A stretch of DNA of 64,000 bases from Micromonospora sp. NBC_01813 (GCF_035917335.1 NZ_CP109067.1:2789001-2853000); one strand, 5' to 3'; counted from the stretch's first letter, positions 7,251-14,943 are shown. Program-made: numbers and translations. The notes: generated by a model from the sequence alone, not told the origin.

Positions 7251-7505
7251 TCAGGGGTTGATCCACGCTGCGACCACCGCATCCACTCCCAGGGGCTCGA
7301 ACGCGCGGCCCCAGATGCCGCTGCCGGACCTGAACCTGAACAGGTCATCCAGGGGGTGGTCGGTGTCGTCGGAGTCGTTGTGGCAGGCCACGACCACGTC
7401 GCCGCCGTGCTTCTCTCGCAGCTCGGTCAAGTTCTCGATCAGGTCGTCGATCGTGTAGACGGTCGTCACGAATCCGTACTTCGGGTCCTTGATCTCCTTC
7501 GGCAT
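7251..7505 (-). CDS. 84-aa phage protein, unknown
   Basis: ATG at 7505 with GAGGAG; overlaps the preceding TAA (TAATG). Contains a helical IDDLIENLTELREKHGGDVVV segment and an acidic DSDDTDHPLDD stretch that could bind metal. No family recognised. Confidence 0.65.
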   Translation of the reverse strand: MPKEIKDPKYGFVTTVYTIDDLIENLTELREKHGGDVVVACHNDSDDTDHPLDDLFRFRSGSGIWGRAFEPLGVDAVVAAWINP

Positions 7506-7729
7506 TACAGCTCCTCGATCTTGATGGACACGCGGTCGACGCCCAGGCATGAGGCGTCGCTGTACTCCGACAGTTCGTCCGCCAGGACGTTCTCGGAGTC
7601 CCACTCGGTCTGCTTCGGGTCGTCTTCCACCTGCTCGACGTCTGCCCCCAGCAGCTCGGCCAACTGAGCCGAGGTCAGATCGATCTCGTGGTCGGTGATC
7701 TCCCGCCACGTGACCCGGTACGTCTTCAC
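7505..7729 (-). CDS. 74-aa acidic phage protein, unknown
   Basis: GTG at 7729 overlaps the preceding TGA (GTGA). Begins MKTYRVTWREITDHEIDLTS; acidic, single cysteine. No motif. Confidence 0.6.
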   Translation of the reverse strand: MKTYRVTWREITDHEIDLTSAQLAELLGADVEQVEDDPKQTEWDSENVLADELSEYSDASCLGVDRVSIKIEEL

Positions 7730-7935
7730 GCCGCCACCACCTCGCAGATCAGCGCGTGCTGGTCGGCGATCTCCTTGGACCGGGCAAGCTGCTCCTTGCA
7801 CTTGACGAGCGCGTCGCGGTTGCGCTGGCTGGGGAACCGCAGTAGCCGCCGGACGGCGTGCCTCAGGTCGCCCTCGTGCAGGCGAATCAACGCCGGTCCG
7901 GTCCGGCACGCCTGACAGGCGGTCGTCGTCGTCAT
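7726..7935 (-). CDS. 69-aa phage protein with CxxC
   Basis: MTTTTACQACRTGPAL start gives one CxxC; two later Cys. The rest is basic and helical. Start ATG 7935 overlaps the TGA of the DUF2637-like gene. Unknown role. Confidence 0.6.
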   Translation of the reverse strand: MTTTTACQACRTGPALIRLHEGDLRHAVRRLLRFPSQRNRDALVKCKEQLARSKEIADQHALICEVVAA

Positions 7936-8498
7936 GCGATTGCCTCCTTAGCAACTTGAGTGATGGATGGTTGGTTCGCGGTCTTGCCCGCCTCGATCTC
8001 GGAGATCGGTGTCACCCGGGTACGCGACCGTGGCCGCCGCGGCTTGGTCGCCGGGGATGCGGTGTCTTGGTCGGCCGGCTGCACTGCCTTCGCGGCACGT
8101 GGCGTGCGCGCCGGCTTGGCCTGCTCGGCACTCCGGTGCCGACGCGCCAACGACGCCACCGCCTCGGTGCCGAGGTAGATCAGGACGCACCACACGTGGG
8201 CGATCCGCTGGACCAGGTTGTCCCCGGCCACCGCGTTCGCCCCGATGCTCACGGCGCACGCCACCCCCAGCACCGCCCACGCCAGCCGGCGCGCCTGCGG
8301 ATCGATCTCCGGCGAGTTGATGACCAGCGAACTCGCGATCACCGCCAGGTCGACCGTGAGCGGGATGGCCGTGGCCGACACTGGGTCGACGTCGTGGTCG
8401 AGCAGCAGCCCGCGCTGTGTCCAGTAGGAGACGCCGGCCGCGATAGCCGCGATCCCACTGAGCGCCGCACGGGAGCCCCACAGCGTCCTGTCCCCCAT
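7932..8498 (-). CDS. DUF2637-like membrane protein
   Basis: 188 aa with about four hydrophobic segments in residues 10-120 (SGIAAIAAGVSY, IPLTVDLAVIASSLVI, AWAVLGVACAVSIGANA, VWCVLIYLGTEAVASL) and a basic Pro/Thr-rich cytoplasmic tail. This resembles DUF2637 (SpdA/SpdB-type) proteins of actinobacterial mobile elements. The last codons (VAKEA) hold a stoperator-like repeat. Confidence 0.65.
   Translation of the reverse strand: MGDRTLWGSRAALSGIAAIAAGVSYWTQRGLLLDHDVDPVSATAIPLTVDLAVIASSLVINSPEIDPQARRLAWAVLGVACAVSIGANAVAGDNLVQRIAHVWCVLIYLGTEAVASLARRHRSAEQAKPARTPRAAKAVQPADQDTASPATKPRRPRSRTRVTPISEIEAGKTANQPSITQVAKEAIA
7943..7957 (-). repeat. Stoperator-like repeat, minus orientation
   Basis: Minus AAGTTGCTAAGGAGG at the 3' end of the membrane-protein gene, coding VAKE. 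Confidence 0.65.
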
Positions 8499-8500
8499 GG

Positions 8501-9106
8501 CTACAGCCGCCCCAGCTCTGCCAGCACGCCTCGCAGCAGGTCCACCTGCCCGGTCACCTCGAAGGACAGCTGGCCACCCTTGCGGACCGCGACGCCAACC
8601 CGGCCAGGGCTGTAGACGTACACCGCCTGGTCGGGGTTGGTGCCCAACCGCGGCCGGGGCGGCTCGACCCCCAGCAGCGCGGCCACGACGGTGACCGCCC
8701 GGTCCCGTTCCGCCCGGTCGGCGAGGCTCTGCTTGGCCCGGTCGCGAGCGATCCTCAGGTTCTCCTGGTACTGCGGCAGTAGCCGGCGCGAGATCTCCTT
8801 GGCGATCGTCGCCGTGCCCCGGTCCTTGCCCACCTTGATGCTGATCGTCTCCAGGTCGCGGAGGTAGGCGCCGGAGTCGAGGAGGTCGCCCGGCATCCAG
8901 CCGCTGATGTCGATGTGCGTCTTCGGCTTGTATGAGTCGACACCGACCATCAGGTACTCGCCGTCCGGGCCGAAGATGTTGGCGTACCAGTGGTTCGCCA
9001 CCGTCTCGTCGTCGTGGCGCCAGCCTTCGCCCAGCTCCTTGGCGACGGCGACCGCCAGCTCCGGCAGGTCCTTGCGCGCAACCTCGATGTCGTCGTACTT
9101 GCTCAT
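8501..9106 (-). CDS. 201-aa phage protein, unknown
   Basis: ATG at 9106 with GAGGAGATC upstream; earlier in-frame codons read through the palindrome and are rejected. N-terminus MSKYDDIEVARKDLPELAVA, a helical middle part (EISRRLLPQYQENLRIARD) and a small beta-rich C-terminus. No recognised domain. Confidence 0.65.
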   Translation of the reverse strand: MSKYDDIEVARKDLPELAVAVAKELGEGWRHDDETVANHWYANIFGPDGEYLMVGVDSYKPKTHIDISGWMPGDLLDSGAYLRDLETISIKVGKDRGTATIAKEISRRLLPQYQENLRIARDRAKQSLADRAERDRAVTVVAALLGVEPPRPRLGTNPDQAVYVYSPGRVGVAVRKGGQLSFEVTGQVDLLRGVLAELGRL

Positions 9107-9120
9107 GTGTCGATCTCCTC

Positions 9121-9135
9121 TTTCAGTTTTGAAAC
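9121..9135 (-). promoter_or_regulatory. TTTCAAWWYTGAAA palindrome copy 3
   Basis: 15 nt upstream of the 201-aa gene start, beside a stoperator-like repeat. Confidence 0.75.
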
Positions 9136-9139
9136 GGGA

Positions 9140-9153
9140 CTTCCTAGCAAGTC
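9140..9153 (-). repeat. Stoperator-like repeat, minus orientation
   Basis: Minus GACTTGCTAGGAAG between the 201-aa gene and the next gene end. Confidence 0.7.
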
Positions 9154-9159
9154 GGGTGA

Positions 9160-9636
9160 CTAGTTGTCGACTTCCGCGATCCGGGCGGACATCCCCGCCA
9201 CCGCATCCAGGACGCGCTGCCACTCCTTCCGCCAATCGAGTTGGCTCCGCTCACCCAGGGCGTCGCCGAGCTGGCCGATCGCATCGCCCAGGGCGATCAG
9301 CTCGGCCCACGACGTGCCATAGAGCGCGGCGCGCACGGCCAGGTCGTTGACCTCGTCCACCAGGTGCTCGATCGCGAGCCTCATGGAGAACGTCTTGAAC
9401 GCGCCCCGCCAGTCGGCGATGGAGTTGTTCGGCTTGTCCGGGTCGGTCGCGTACAGGTGGATGCCGCCGCCCCTGGCCACGCTGTCGGTGACGTCGTTGT
9501 CGAGCCCCTGCGTCGATCGGAGCCAGAACGAGCGGCCGGCGAGCGGGCCGGCGTTCACGGTGACGGTGGCGGCCGGGCCGCCCCACGGGGACGTGCCGAG
9601 AACGACGGTGATGTCTTCCGGGGTGATCTTCTGCAT
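9160..9636 (-). CDS. 158-aa phage protein, unknown
   Basis: ATG at 9636 with AGGAGACCAAG. Begins MQKITPEDITVVLGTSPWGG; the C-terminal half is helical and Trp-containing. No family assigned. Confidence 0.65.
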   Translation of the reverse strand: MQKITPEDITVVLGTSPWGGPAATVTVNAGPLAGRSFWLRSTQGLDNDVTDSVARGGGIHLYATDPDKPNNSIADWRGAFKTFSMRLAIEHLVDEVNDLAVRAALYGTSWAELIALGDAIGQLGDALGERSQLDWRKEWQRVLDAVAGMSARIAEVDN

Positions 9637-9647
9637 CTTGGTCTCCT

Positions 9648-9740
9648 TTAGATCGGGGCAGGCGTGTCGGCAGTCGCAGGACGCACAGACGCGTCCTCGG
9701 AGTCGGTCGGGATCGCGCCGGGGCAGTTGACGTTGCTCAC
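9648..9740 (-). CDS. 30-aa mini-protein
   Basis: GTG at 9740 overlaps the preceding TGA (GTGA); TAA at 9648. Begins MSNVNCPGAIPTDSEDAS. Tight coupling, with the next gene's Shine-Dalgarno directly after its stop, supports translation. Too short to classify. Confidence 0.4.
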   Translation of the reverse strand: MSNVNCPGAIPTDSEDASVRPATADTPAPI

Positions 9741-10003
9741 CCGGCCAGTTGCCACCCGGGAGCCCACGCGTCGAGGCGCGCCTCCAGGCCGCGCGCCCAG
9801 GCGGCCACCGCGCCGTCGAGGTCGGCGCGCAGCTTCAGCAGGTCGAGGGCGTACGAACGGTCACTCTCATCGAATGGGTCGAGGTCGTGCTCGACCATCA
9901 CTCGGGCCAGCTCCGGGTCCTCGCCGATCTCGCGGGCCGGCGACCAGTCGAGCGTTGCGCCACTCGGTTCGGGCTTACTCCTCCAGAAGGGCAGCAGCAC
10001 CAT
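9737..10003 (-). CDS. 88-aa phage protein, unknown
   Basis: ATG at 10003. N-terminus MVLLPFWRSKPEPSG may be a short membrane-associating segment; the remainder is acidic and helical (LDLLKLRADLDGAVAAWARG). First gene after a palindrome/repeat pair. Confidence 0.65.
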   Translation of the reverse strand: MVLLPFWRSKPEPSGATLDWSPAREIGEDPELARVMVEHDLDPFDESDRSYALDLLKLRADLDGAVAAWARGLEARLDAWAPGWQLAG

Positions 10004-10007
10004 CGTT

Positions 10008-10021
10008 CCTCCTTAGCAAGT
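10008..10021 (-). repeat. Stoperator-like repeat, minus orientation
   Basis: Minus ACTTGCTAAGGAGG, placed where the Shine-Dalgarno of the 88-aa gene lies (AAGGAGG), so bound protein could also mask initiation. Confidence 0.7.
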
Positions 10022-10035
10022 TTCAGTTTTGAAAT
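10021..10035 (-). promoter_or_regulatory. TTTCAAWWYTGAAA palindrome copy 4
   Basis: Directly abuts a stoperator-like repeat, 18 nt upstream of the 88-aa gene. Confidence 0.75.
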
Positions 10036-10044
10036 CGGGGGTGG

Positions 10045-10308
10045 TCAGGGGTTGCTGGGCAGGAAGATGGCGCGACCGGTTCCGTCGATGACGAAGCTGA
10101 CGCCCCGGCCGTTGCCCCGCTCGGTCGCGTTGAAGTAGCACGGCTCCCCGGCCACAGCGGCCGAGTCCTCGGCGGCGCACGGCTGCATCGGTTCCGCCGG
10201 CCGCGAGTCCCGCAGCATCCAGCCGAAGACGATGCCGACCGCTGCCGTGGCGACGCCGACCCCCAACGGGGCCAGAAGGTCCGCCAGTGAACCGAAGGTC
10301 TTCTTCAT
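10045..10308 (-). CDS. Single-span membrane protein
   Basis: 87 aa. MKKTFGSLADLLAPLG then VGVATAAVGIVFGWML is one transmembrane segment; the outer part has two Cys (QPCAAE, EPCYF) possibly disulfide-linked. GAAGGAGAG precedes the ATG. A surface role is possible but unproven. Confidence 0.65.
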   Translation of the reverse strand: MKKTFGSLADLLAPLGVGVATAAVGIVFGWMLRDSRPAEPMQPCAAEDSAAVAGEPCYFNATERGNGRGVSFVIDGTGRAIFLPSNP

Positions 10309-10332
10309 TGACTCTCTCCTTCAATTGGTGTT

Positions 10333-10635
10333 TCAGGCGTTCCGCTGGTGAAGGACCTCGATGATGGGTCCGTCGACATAACGGAAATCCATGGTGACGA
10401 TCCGGCGGTACCCGTCGATGAACACCGGGCCGTCGTAGGCCCGCCTCTCGCCGCGCATATGGCCGCTCGTGCTTCCGCAGTTGCTGTAGCGGACCAGGAC
10501 CCCGGCAACCTCGACCTCGAAGTCGCCCGTGTTCCATCCGGAGGACGCGTTGAAGTGGGTCACCGGAGCCCAGTAGTCGATCGGCTCCTCCCCGTTGACC
10601 GCGATGGTCAACAGCTTGGCCGGTCGCTTGCTCAT
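10333..10635 (-). CDS. 100-aa phage protein, unknown
   Basis: ATG at 10635 overlaps the Ku stop (ATGA). MSKRPAKLLTIAVNGEEPID start; beta-rich. No motif recognised. Confidence 0.65.
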   Translation of the reverse strand: MSKRPAKLLTIAVNGEEPIDYWAPVTHFNASSGWNTGDFEVEVAGVLVRYSNCGSTSGHMRGERRAYDGPVFIDGYRRIVTMDFRYVDGPIIEVLHQRNA

Positions 10636-11474
10636 GCGACCCTCCGCTCCGCAGCGGCACTCCTGGCGGACCGGGCCGACTCGATGGGCGTCGGCTCGAC
10701 CCCCCGTGAACTGGCCTGCTGGACGGATGCGGTCAGCGCGGCGATCAGGTCCACCGCTGCCGACCCCTGCTCGATGGCCGCCGGCTGTGTGACCTTGCGG
10801 CCCTCCAACTTGGCGTCGATGACCTCCTGGAGCGCCACCCGGTAGTTGTCGGCGAACCGGGCCGGCTCGAAGTCGGCCACCATCGCCTCGATCAGCGAGC
10901 CGGCCATCGACAGCTCCTGCGGGCTCAACGACACCTCGTCGTCGAGACCCCGGACCTCGGGCACCCGGACCTCGTCGGGCCACAGCATCGTGTTGAGCAG
11001 CAACACGTTGTCGCGCACCCGGAGGGTGGCCAGGTGCTCCCGCTGTCGCAGCGCCAGCTTCACCACCGCGACCCGGCCGGAGCTGGCCAGCGCGTCGCGC
11101 AGCAGGAAGTACGGCTTCGACGTCGGACCGTCCGGCCCCAGGTAGTACGCCTTGTCGTAGAAGATCGGGTCGATCTGGTCGGCCGGCACGAACTCCACCA
11201 CGTCCATGACCCGGGACGTCGACAGCGGCAGGCCGGCGAAGTCCTCGTCGTCGAGGACCACCAGGTCGCCACTGTCGGCATCGAAGCCCTTGGCCATGTC
11301 GCCGTAGGCAACCTCCTGCCCGTCGATCTCGCAGACCCGCTTGTACCGGATCCGGCCACCGTCGGCGGCGTGCACCTGATGGAAGCGGATCGACTTCTCC
11401 TCGGTCGCCGAGTAGATCTTGACCCCGACCGACACCAGGCCGAACGCGACAACGCCCTTCCAGATCGCCCTCAC
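10632..11474 (-). CDS. ku: Phage-encoded Ku protein (non-homologous end joining)
   Basis: 280 aa, normal for bacterial Ku. GTG at 11474 overlaps the preceding TGA. MRAIWKGVVAFGLVSVGVKI, then FHQVHAADGGRIRYKRVCE and YYLGPD, is the Ku core; the Lys/Arg-rich linker and KVTQPA near the end also fit. Ku forms a homodimeric ring on DNA ends and recruits LigD; no ligase D is visible, so the host enzyme would be needed. Mycobacteriophages Omega and Corndog carry Ku, thought to help circularise short cohesive ends. Confidence 0.93.
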   Translation of the reverse strand: MRAIWKGVVAFGLVSVGVKIYSATEEKSIRFHQVHAADGGRIRYKRVCEIDGQEVAYGDMAKGFDADSGDLVVLDDEDFAGLPLSTSRVMDVVEFVPADQIDPIFYDKAYYLGPDGPTSKPYFLLRDALASSGRVAVVKLALRQREHLATLRVRDNVLLLNTMLWPDEVRVPEVRGLDDEVSLSPQELSMAGSLIEAMVADFEPARFADNYRVALQEVIDAKLEGRKVTQPAAIEQGSAAVDLIAALTASVQQASSRGVEPTPIESARSARSAAAERRVA

Positions 11475-11875
11475 CGCGCCGCCGCCCGCGCGGCCTGGGC
11501 CGCGGCCTGGACCAGGTAATGCTCGGCCCACACTTCGGCCTCGTGGCGCGCGTCGCCCCAGGTGTGACCGTTGTCCTGGAACCCCTGTGCGACCCGGAGG
11601 TATTGCAGCGCAGCACCCGAGACGCGGTCCTTGAGATCGGCTATCTCATCGACACACTCCGTCTCGTCCGCCGGCAGCTCGATGCCGGCCAGCTTGAGCA
11701 CCTCCCCCGCGATGCAACCACAGGTGGCGCGCGGATCGGTCTCGCGGTAGAGGTCGGGGCGTGGCTGGTAGTAGCAGCCCGCACCGTGGGCGCCGATCGG
11801 GGCGTACCGGAAGTGCCCGCCCTTCTCCTCGACCACCTGGGCCAGCAGTTCGCGAATCTCGGACAGCTCGATCAT
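11471..11875 (-). CDS. 134-aa protein, paralogue A (MIEL family)
   Basis: Starts MIELSEIRELLAQVVEEKGG; Cys-containing middle (GAGCYYQPRP, CGCIAGEVLKLAG) and Ala-rich end. It aligns in order with the gene at 14486-14881, a dispersed duplication. ATG 11875, CTT/GGAGA upstream. Function unknown. Confidence 0.65.
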   Translation of the reverse strand: MIELSEIRELLAQVVEEKGGHFRYAPIGAHGAGCYYQPRPDLYRETDPRATCGCIAGEVLKLAGIELPADETECVDEIADLKDRVSGAALQYLRVAQGFQDNGHTWGDARHEAEVWAEHYLVQAAAQAARAAAR

Positions 11876-11889
11876 GCGTTTCTCCTTGG

Positions 11890-11904
11890 TTTCAGAATTG
11901 AAAT
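11890..11904 (-). promoter_or_regulatory. TTTCAAWWYTGAAA palindrome copy 5
   Basis: 15 nt upstream of paralogue A. Confidence 0.7.
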
Positions 11905-11919
11905 CGGTCATGGGTGCGC

Positions 11920-12159
11920 TTACGCGCCCGACCCGAGGTGTCCGCCCGCGTAGTTGTGGCAGCCGGGCGTCGTGCAGCGCGGGGCGAACAGGTCGACCGG
12001 GTGTTCGCAGGTGGCCTTCTTGTGACACAACCCGGCCACCCTGTCTGCGACCTGGACTTGCCGCGCCGACAGGTTCGCGAAGGGGTCGTTGTGCAGCTCA
12101 GCCAGCGTGCGCAGGGCGACCTCGACGTCTTCGAGGCTGAGGCTCTGAAACGGGCTCAC
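11920..12159 (-). CDS. Small putative zinc-binding protein
   Basis: 79 aa; C-terminal CHKKATCEHP and CTTPGCHNY could form one zinc site. Helical N-terminus. ATG 12159 with AAAGGAGTTAG. Unknown role. Confidence 0.65.
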   Translation of the reverse strand: MSPFQSLSLEDVEVALRTLAELHNDPFANLSARQVQVADRVAGLCHKKATCEHPVDLFAPRCTTPGCHNYAGGHLGSGA

Positions 12160-12189
12160 CTAACTCCTTTGTGGTTGATGTTGTCGCCG

Positions 12190-12205
12190 ATTTCAGTTTT
12201 GAAAT
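12190..12205 (-). promoter_or_regulatory. TTTCAAWWYTGAAA palindrome copy 6
   Basis: 31 nt upstream of the 79-aa gene; a hairpin and a stoperator-like repeat precede it. Confidence 0.75.
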
Positions 12206-12240
12206 CGGGTCAGGCTTCCTGACTGGCAAGCCTTGGCGAC

Positions 12241-12266
12241 CACCAGCCCACCCCCGAGGGCTGATG
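12241..12266 (-). terminator. Hairpin ending the amidoligase/GATase unit
   Basis: CACCAGCCC / GGGCTGATG with one mismatch, 8-nt loop. A similar hairpin with the same CACCAGC...ACCCCCG wording occurs at 14967-14992. Confidence 0.5.
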
Positions 12267-12284
12267 ATCACCAGGACGCGCCAG

Positions 12285-12299
12285 GCTTCTTAGCAAGTG
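12285..12299 (-). repeat. Stoperator-like repeat, minus orientation
   Basis: Minus CACTTGCTAAGAAGC, immediately after the GATase stop. Confidence 0.7.
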
Positions 12300-12302
12300 G
12301 CC

Positions 12303-13154
12303 TTAGCCGATGACGGTGCTACCGGTCGGCACCTCAGCCTCCGCGGCCTCCTCCCACCACTTCGTGTACTCCCGCTCCTTCGTCAGGGCCATCGGCTTGT
12401 AGCACAGGCACTCGGTCGCGCCCATGGAGCAGTCGAGGCACGAGTTGCACCAGTCGCAGATCTCCTGCGCCCGCTCGGTCTCCTGGTCGCAGACTCGACA
12501 CTGGACCGGGTCCTCGATCACCGGCTTCTCGCTCGGCCAGCCCGTGCCGGTCTTGCCGTAGTACGTCGACCACCCGGTCGACGGCGTGAAGACGTACGGC
12601 AGGTAGCCGTCGTTGCTGTACCAGATGCCGTCGTCCCAGGAGCCCGCCTTCTCGTTGAGCAGGTACGCCGACTCCTTGTATCGGGGATTCACCGAGAGGA
12701 TGGCGATCTTGTTGTGGCTGCCCATCCACTTCTCCACGCGGAGTCGCGTGCGCTTCAGGTGCAGCGACCCGACCCCAGGGATGAATCGCTCGGCGGCGAT
12801 CCGGGTATCCGAGCGGTGGTCGCCCTTACGTGGCTGGACGTTGGCCGGCAGCACTCCGTTGTGCGCCAGCACGGTCCGCCGGTCCCGGCCGACGTAGAAC
12901 GGGTGGCAGTTCGACAGGTTGGTGTCGCCGTGGGTGGTGAAGCGGGAGTGGAAGATCGCCGGCCCCTGCGGAGCCCTCAGGCGCGCCGTGGCGAACTCCT
13001 CGATCGCCTGCTCGTCCTTCATGCTGTGCCCCACGATCAGGCGGTCACCGGCCACGATGGCCCACCCGTGCCCGTCAGCGTTGAACATGGCGCCGTTGTA
13101 GAGCGCGTTCGTGTTGGGCTGCTGGCCGGCGGGGAAGAAGGTCAGAAGACACAT
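12303..13154 (-). CDS. Class-II glutamine amidotransferase with C-terminal zinc ribbons
   Basis: 283 aa from the ATG at 13154 (AGGAGC upstream). MCLLTFF puts Cys at position 2, the Ntn nucleophile of class-II amidotransferases once Met is removed. FHSRFTTHGDTNLSNCHPF and LAHNGVL match the substrate-binding blocks. The last third has CRVCDQ, CDWCNSCLDC and CLC, probably two zinc sites. It would release ammonia from glutamine. The upstream amidoligase-like gene overlaps it by 13 nt, so the ammonia is probably used by that partner. Confidence 0.85.
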   Translation of the reverse strand: MCLLTFFPAGQQPNTNALYNGAMFNADGHGWAIVAGDRLIVGHSMKDEQAIEEFATARLRAPQGPAIFHSRFTTHGDTNLSNCHPFYVGRDRRTVLAHNGVLPANVQPRKGDHRSDTRIAAERFIPGVGSLHLKRTRLRVEKWMGSHNKIAILSVNPRYKESAYLLNEKAGSWDDGIWYSNDGYLPYVFTPSTGWSTYYGKTGTGWPSEKPVIEDPVQCRVCDQETERAQEICDWCNSCLDCSMGATECLCYKPMALTKEREYTKWWEEAAEAEVPTGSTVIG

Positions 13155-14395
13155 ACGGAAAGCTCCTGCGGGTTGAGGGTGGTGGTGGGAACGAGCTTGT
13201 TGATCTGGTTGGTCAGCGGGGCGTATTTGGGTCGCTCGGCGACCCACCGGGCGAACGCGTCGAACGTCCACCCGTTTTCCTTGGCGATGCTGTGGTAGGT
13301 CAATCCGCGGGTGTACTCCACCGAGGCGTGCGCGAACCCGAATGCCGCCTGCACTTCCTCCGGGTCGAGGCTGCTCTTGAACATCCGCAGCTCGTACGTC
13401 GTCGCGTTGTTCGGATTGATCGCGGAATACCGCTGCCCGTAGTGGCGGCGATCGTCCTTGATGTGCTTTCTGACCTCGGATCGGACGTAGCTGTCGAACG
13501 ACGAGTACTCGCTGTCGTGCCGGCGCGCGACCGCCTGTATCTCGTCCCGGTTGCGGTAGATGAACTTCATCCACCGGTACCGGTGGCACGGACTGGTGAA
13601 GCCGGCCCGGGATACGTGGACGTGCATCCCAGTGCTGCGCTCGGCCCGCGCGCCCCGCTCGGCCAACCCGGGCAGCACCTCCCACGGGAAGTTCTCCATC
13701 GCCCAGTCGAGGGACATCGGGTGCGTCACGACTTCGAACCCGTGACTCAGCGACGAGTCCTCCTTCAGGTAGCCGAGGCTGCCGAGCATCTCGGCCGCGT
13801 ACGAGGCGGCGCCGCCCAGCCCGTAGCCGTCGCCCACCTCGACCTCGATCTCCGGACCGAGGAACAGCGGGCCGTCCCCCCGGAAGACCGGGTCCGGCTT
13901 GTAGCTGTACTCGCGGAGCACGTCGCCGCAGCCGCCGCAGTCGTCGCAGCCGCAGTGGCAGCCGTTGTCGTCGCAGCCGGTGTAGCAGTCGTAGCCGTCA
14001 CGGTTCCACCCGTTGCACCTGCTGCACTGCCAGTAGTAGTCGCGCTGGCAGTCTCCGCACACCACCGACCCGCGGAGCGTAGTGATGGTGTCGTCCTCGT
14101 CGACCTGTTCGTCGCAGCGCCGGCAGGTGACGGTGGGCTCGCTGTTGCAGTCGCCCTCGCAGTCCTCGCCGTTGCGGTTCCAGCCGTCGCAGCCGCTGCA
14201 CTGCCAGTAGTGGGCGCGGCGGCAGTCGTAGCAGACCCTCGTGCCCCACAGAGTCCTGACCGCCGTGGCGCTGGAGGCGCGGTTGAGACAGTGGTCGCAG
14301 GTGATCTCGGGGTACGAGGGCCATGGGTACTCCCGGACCCGTGGCGCAATTGGGTCGAGGGTCGTGATAAAGAAGTCGGGTACCGGATAGGTCAC
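13142..14395 (-). CDS. Amidoligase-like enzyme with N-terminal zinc-ribbon array
   Basis: 417 aa, GTG at 14395 (GAGGAAA upstream). Residues 30-160 hold about eight CxxC-type knuckles with repeated YYWQCS-C-GWNR blocks. The C-terminal 250 residues fit the Amidoligase_2 (COOH-NH2 ligase, glutamine-synthetase-like fold) pattern: LGPEIEVEV, GFEVVTHPMS, TGMHVHVSR, YRWMKFIYRNRDEIQ and YELRMFKS. Such enzymes join an amine to a carboxylate with ATP, and are known next to class-II amidotransferases in phages. Substrate unknown; the cysteine array may bind a protein or nucleic acid target. Confidence 0.8.
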   Translation of the reverse strand: MTYPVPDFFITTLDPIAPRVREYPWPSYPEITCDHCLNRASSATAVRTLWGTRVCYDCRRAHYWQCSGCDGWNRNGEDCEGDCNSEPTVTCRRCDEQVDEDDTITTLRGSVVCGDCQRDYYWQCSRCNGWNRDGYDCYTGCDDNGCHCGCDDCGGCGDVLREYSYKPDPVFRGDGPLFLGPEIEVEVGDGYGLGGAASYAAEMLGSLGYLKEDSSLSHGFEVVTHPMSLDWAMENFPWEVLPGLAERGARAERSTGMHVHVSRAGFTSPCHRYRWMKFIYRNRDEIQAVARRHDSEYSSFDSYVRSEVRKHIKDDRRHYGQRYSAINPNNATTYELRMFKSSLDPEEVQAAFGFAHASVEYTRGLTYHSIAKENGWTFDAFARWVAERPKYAPLTNQINKLVPTTTLNPQELSVCVF

Positions 14396-14421
14396 GGGGG
14401 TTTCCTCACTTCAGATTGGAT

Positions 14422-14435
14422 TTCCTAGCAAGTCG
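14422..14435 (-). repeat. Stoperator-like repeat, minus orientation
   Basis: Minus CGACTTGCTAGGAA between palindrome copy 7 and the amidoligase start. Confidence 0.65.
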
Positions 14436-14449
14436 GGTTGAGGGAATGG

Positions 14450-14465
14450 ATTTCAAAATTGAAAT
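14450..14465 (-). promoter_or_regulatory. TTTCAAWWYTGAAA palindrome copy 7
   Basis: ATTTCAAAATTGAAAT, perfect 16-bp palindrome, 55 nt upstream of the amidoligase start. Confidence 0.8.
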
Positions 14466-14485
14466 CCCAGGGTTCAGTGCGCCGC

Positions 14486-14881
14486 TCAGTAGACGTCGGC
14501 CATGCGCAACGCGTCGTCCTCAATGCGCTCGACGTCGGACTCGGCGTAGTCGTGCGCCTCACCCCAGGACCAGCCGCCGTCCTGCTTGTGCTGGGCCGCG
14601 TTGAAGTAGAGAACGGCGGTGTAGGTCATCATGTCGGGGTAGCGGTTGTACAGGGTGACGACGCCGACCTGGGAGTTGTCGCCCTCGTGGTGCCTGGTCT
14701 CCCCCGCCAGGTCCAGCGCCACGCCGATCAGGCACCCCGTCTTCGCCACGGGGCTGTCCGCGTAGGAGATCTGCGGGGTGTACTGGCACCAGTACGCCCC
14801 ATCCGGGTTGTAGACGAAGGAGCGACCCTGCGTCTCCACAGCCTTGGCCAGCAGTTCGCGCGCCTTCTCCAGCTCGATCAT
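14486..14881 (-). CDS. 131-aa protein, paralogue B (MIEL family)
   Basis: MIELEKARELLAKAVETQGR start with AAGGAGAAC upstream; TGCLIGVALDLAG and QDGGWSWGEAHDYAES match paralogue A (11471-11875) in order. Function unknown; Cys conserved between the two. Confidence 0.65.
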   Translation of the reverse strand: MIELEKARELLAKAVETQGRSFVYNPDGAYWCQYTPQISYADSPVAKTGCLIGVALDLAGETRHHEGDNSQVGVVTLYNRYPDMMTYTAVLYFNAAQHKQDGGWSWGEAHDYAESDVERIEDDALRMADVY

Positions 14882-14910
14882 CTGTCCGTTCTCCTTGCTG
14901 TTGTCGGTGG

Positions 14911-14926
14911 ATTTCAAAATTGAAAC
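14911..14926 (-). promoter_or_regulatory. TTTCAAWWYTGAAA palindrome copy 8
   Basis: 30 nt upstream of paralogue B. Confidence 0.75.
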
Positions 14927-14943
14927 CGAGGGTTGACTCGCAG

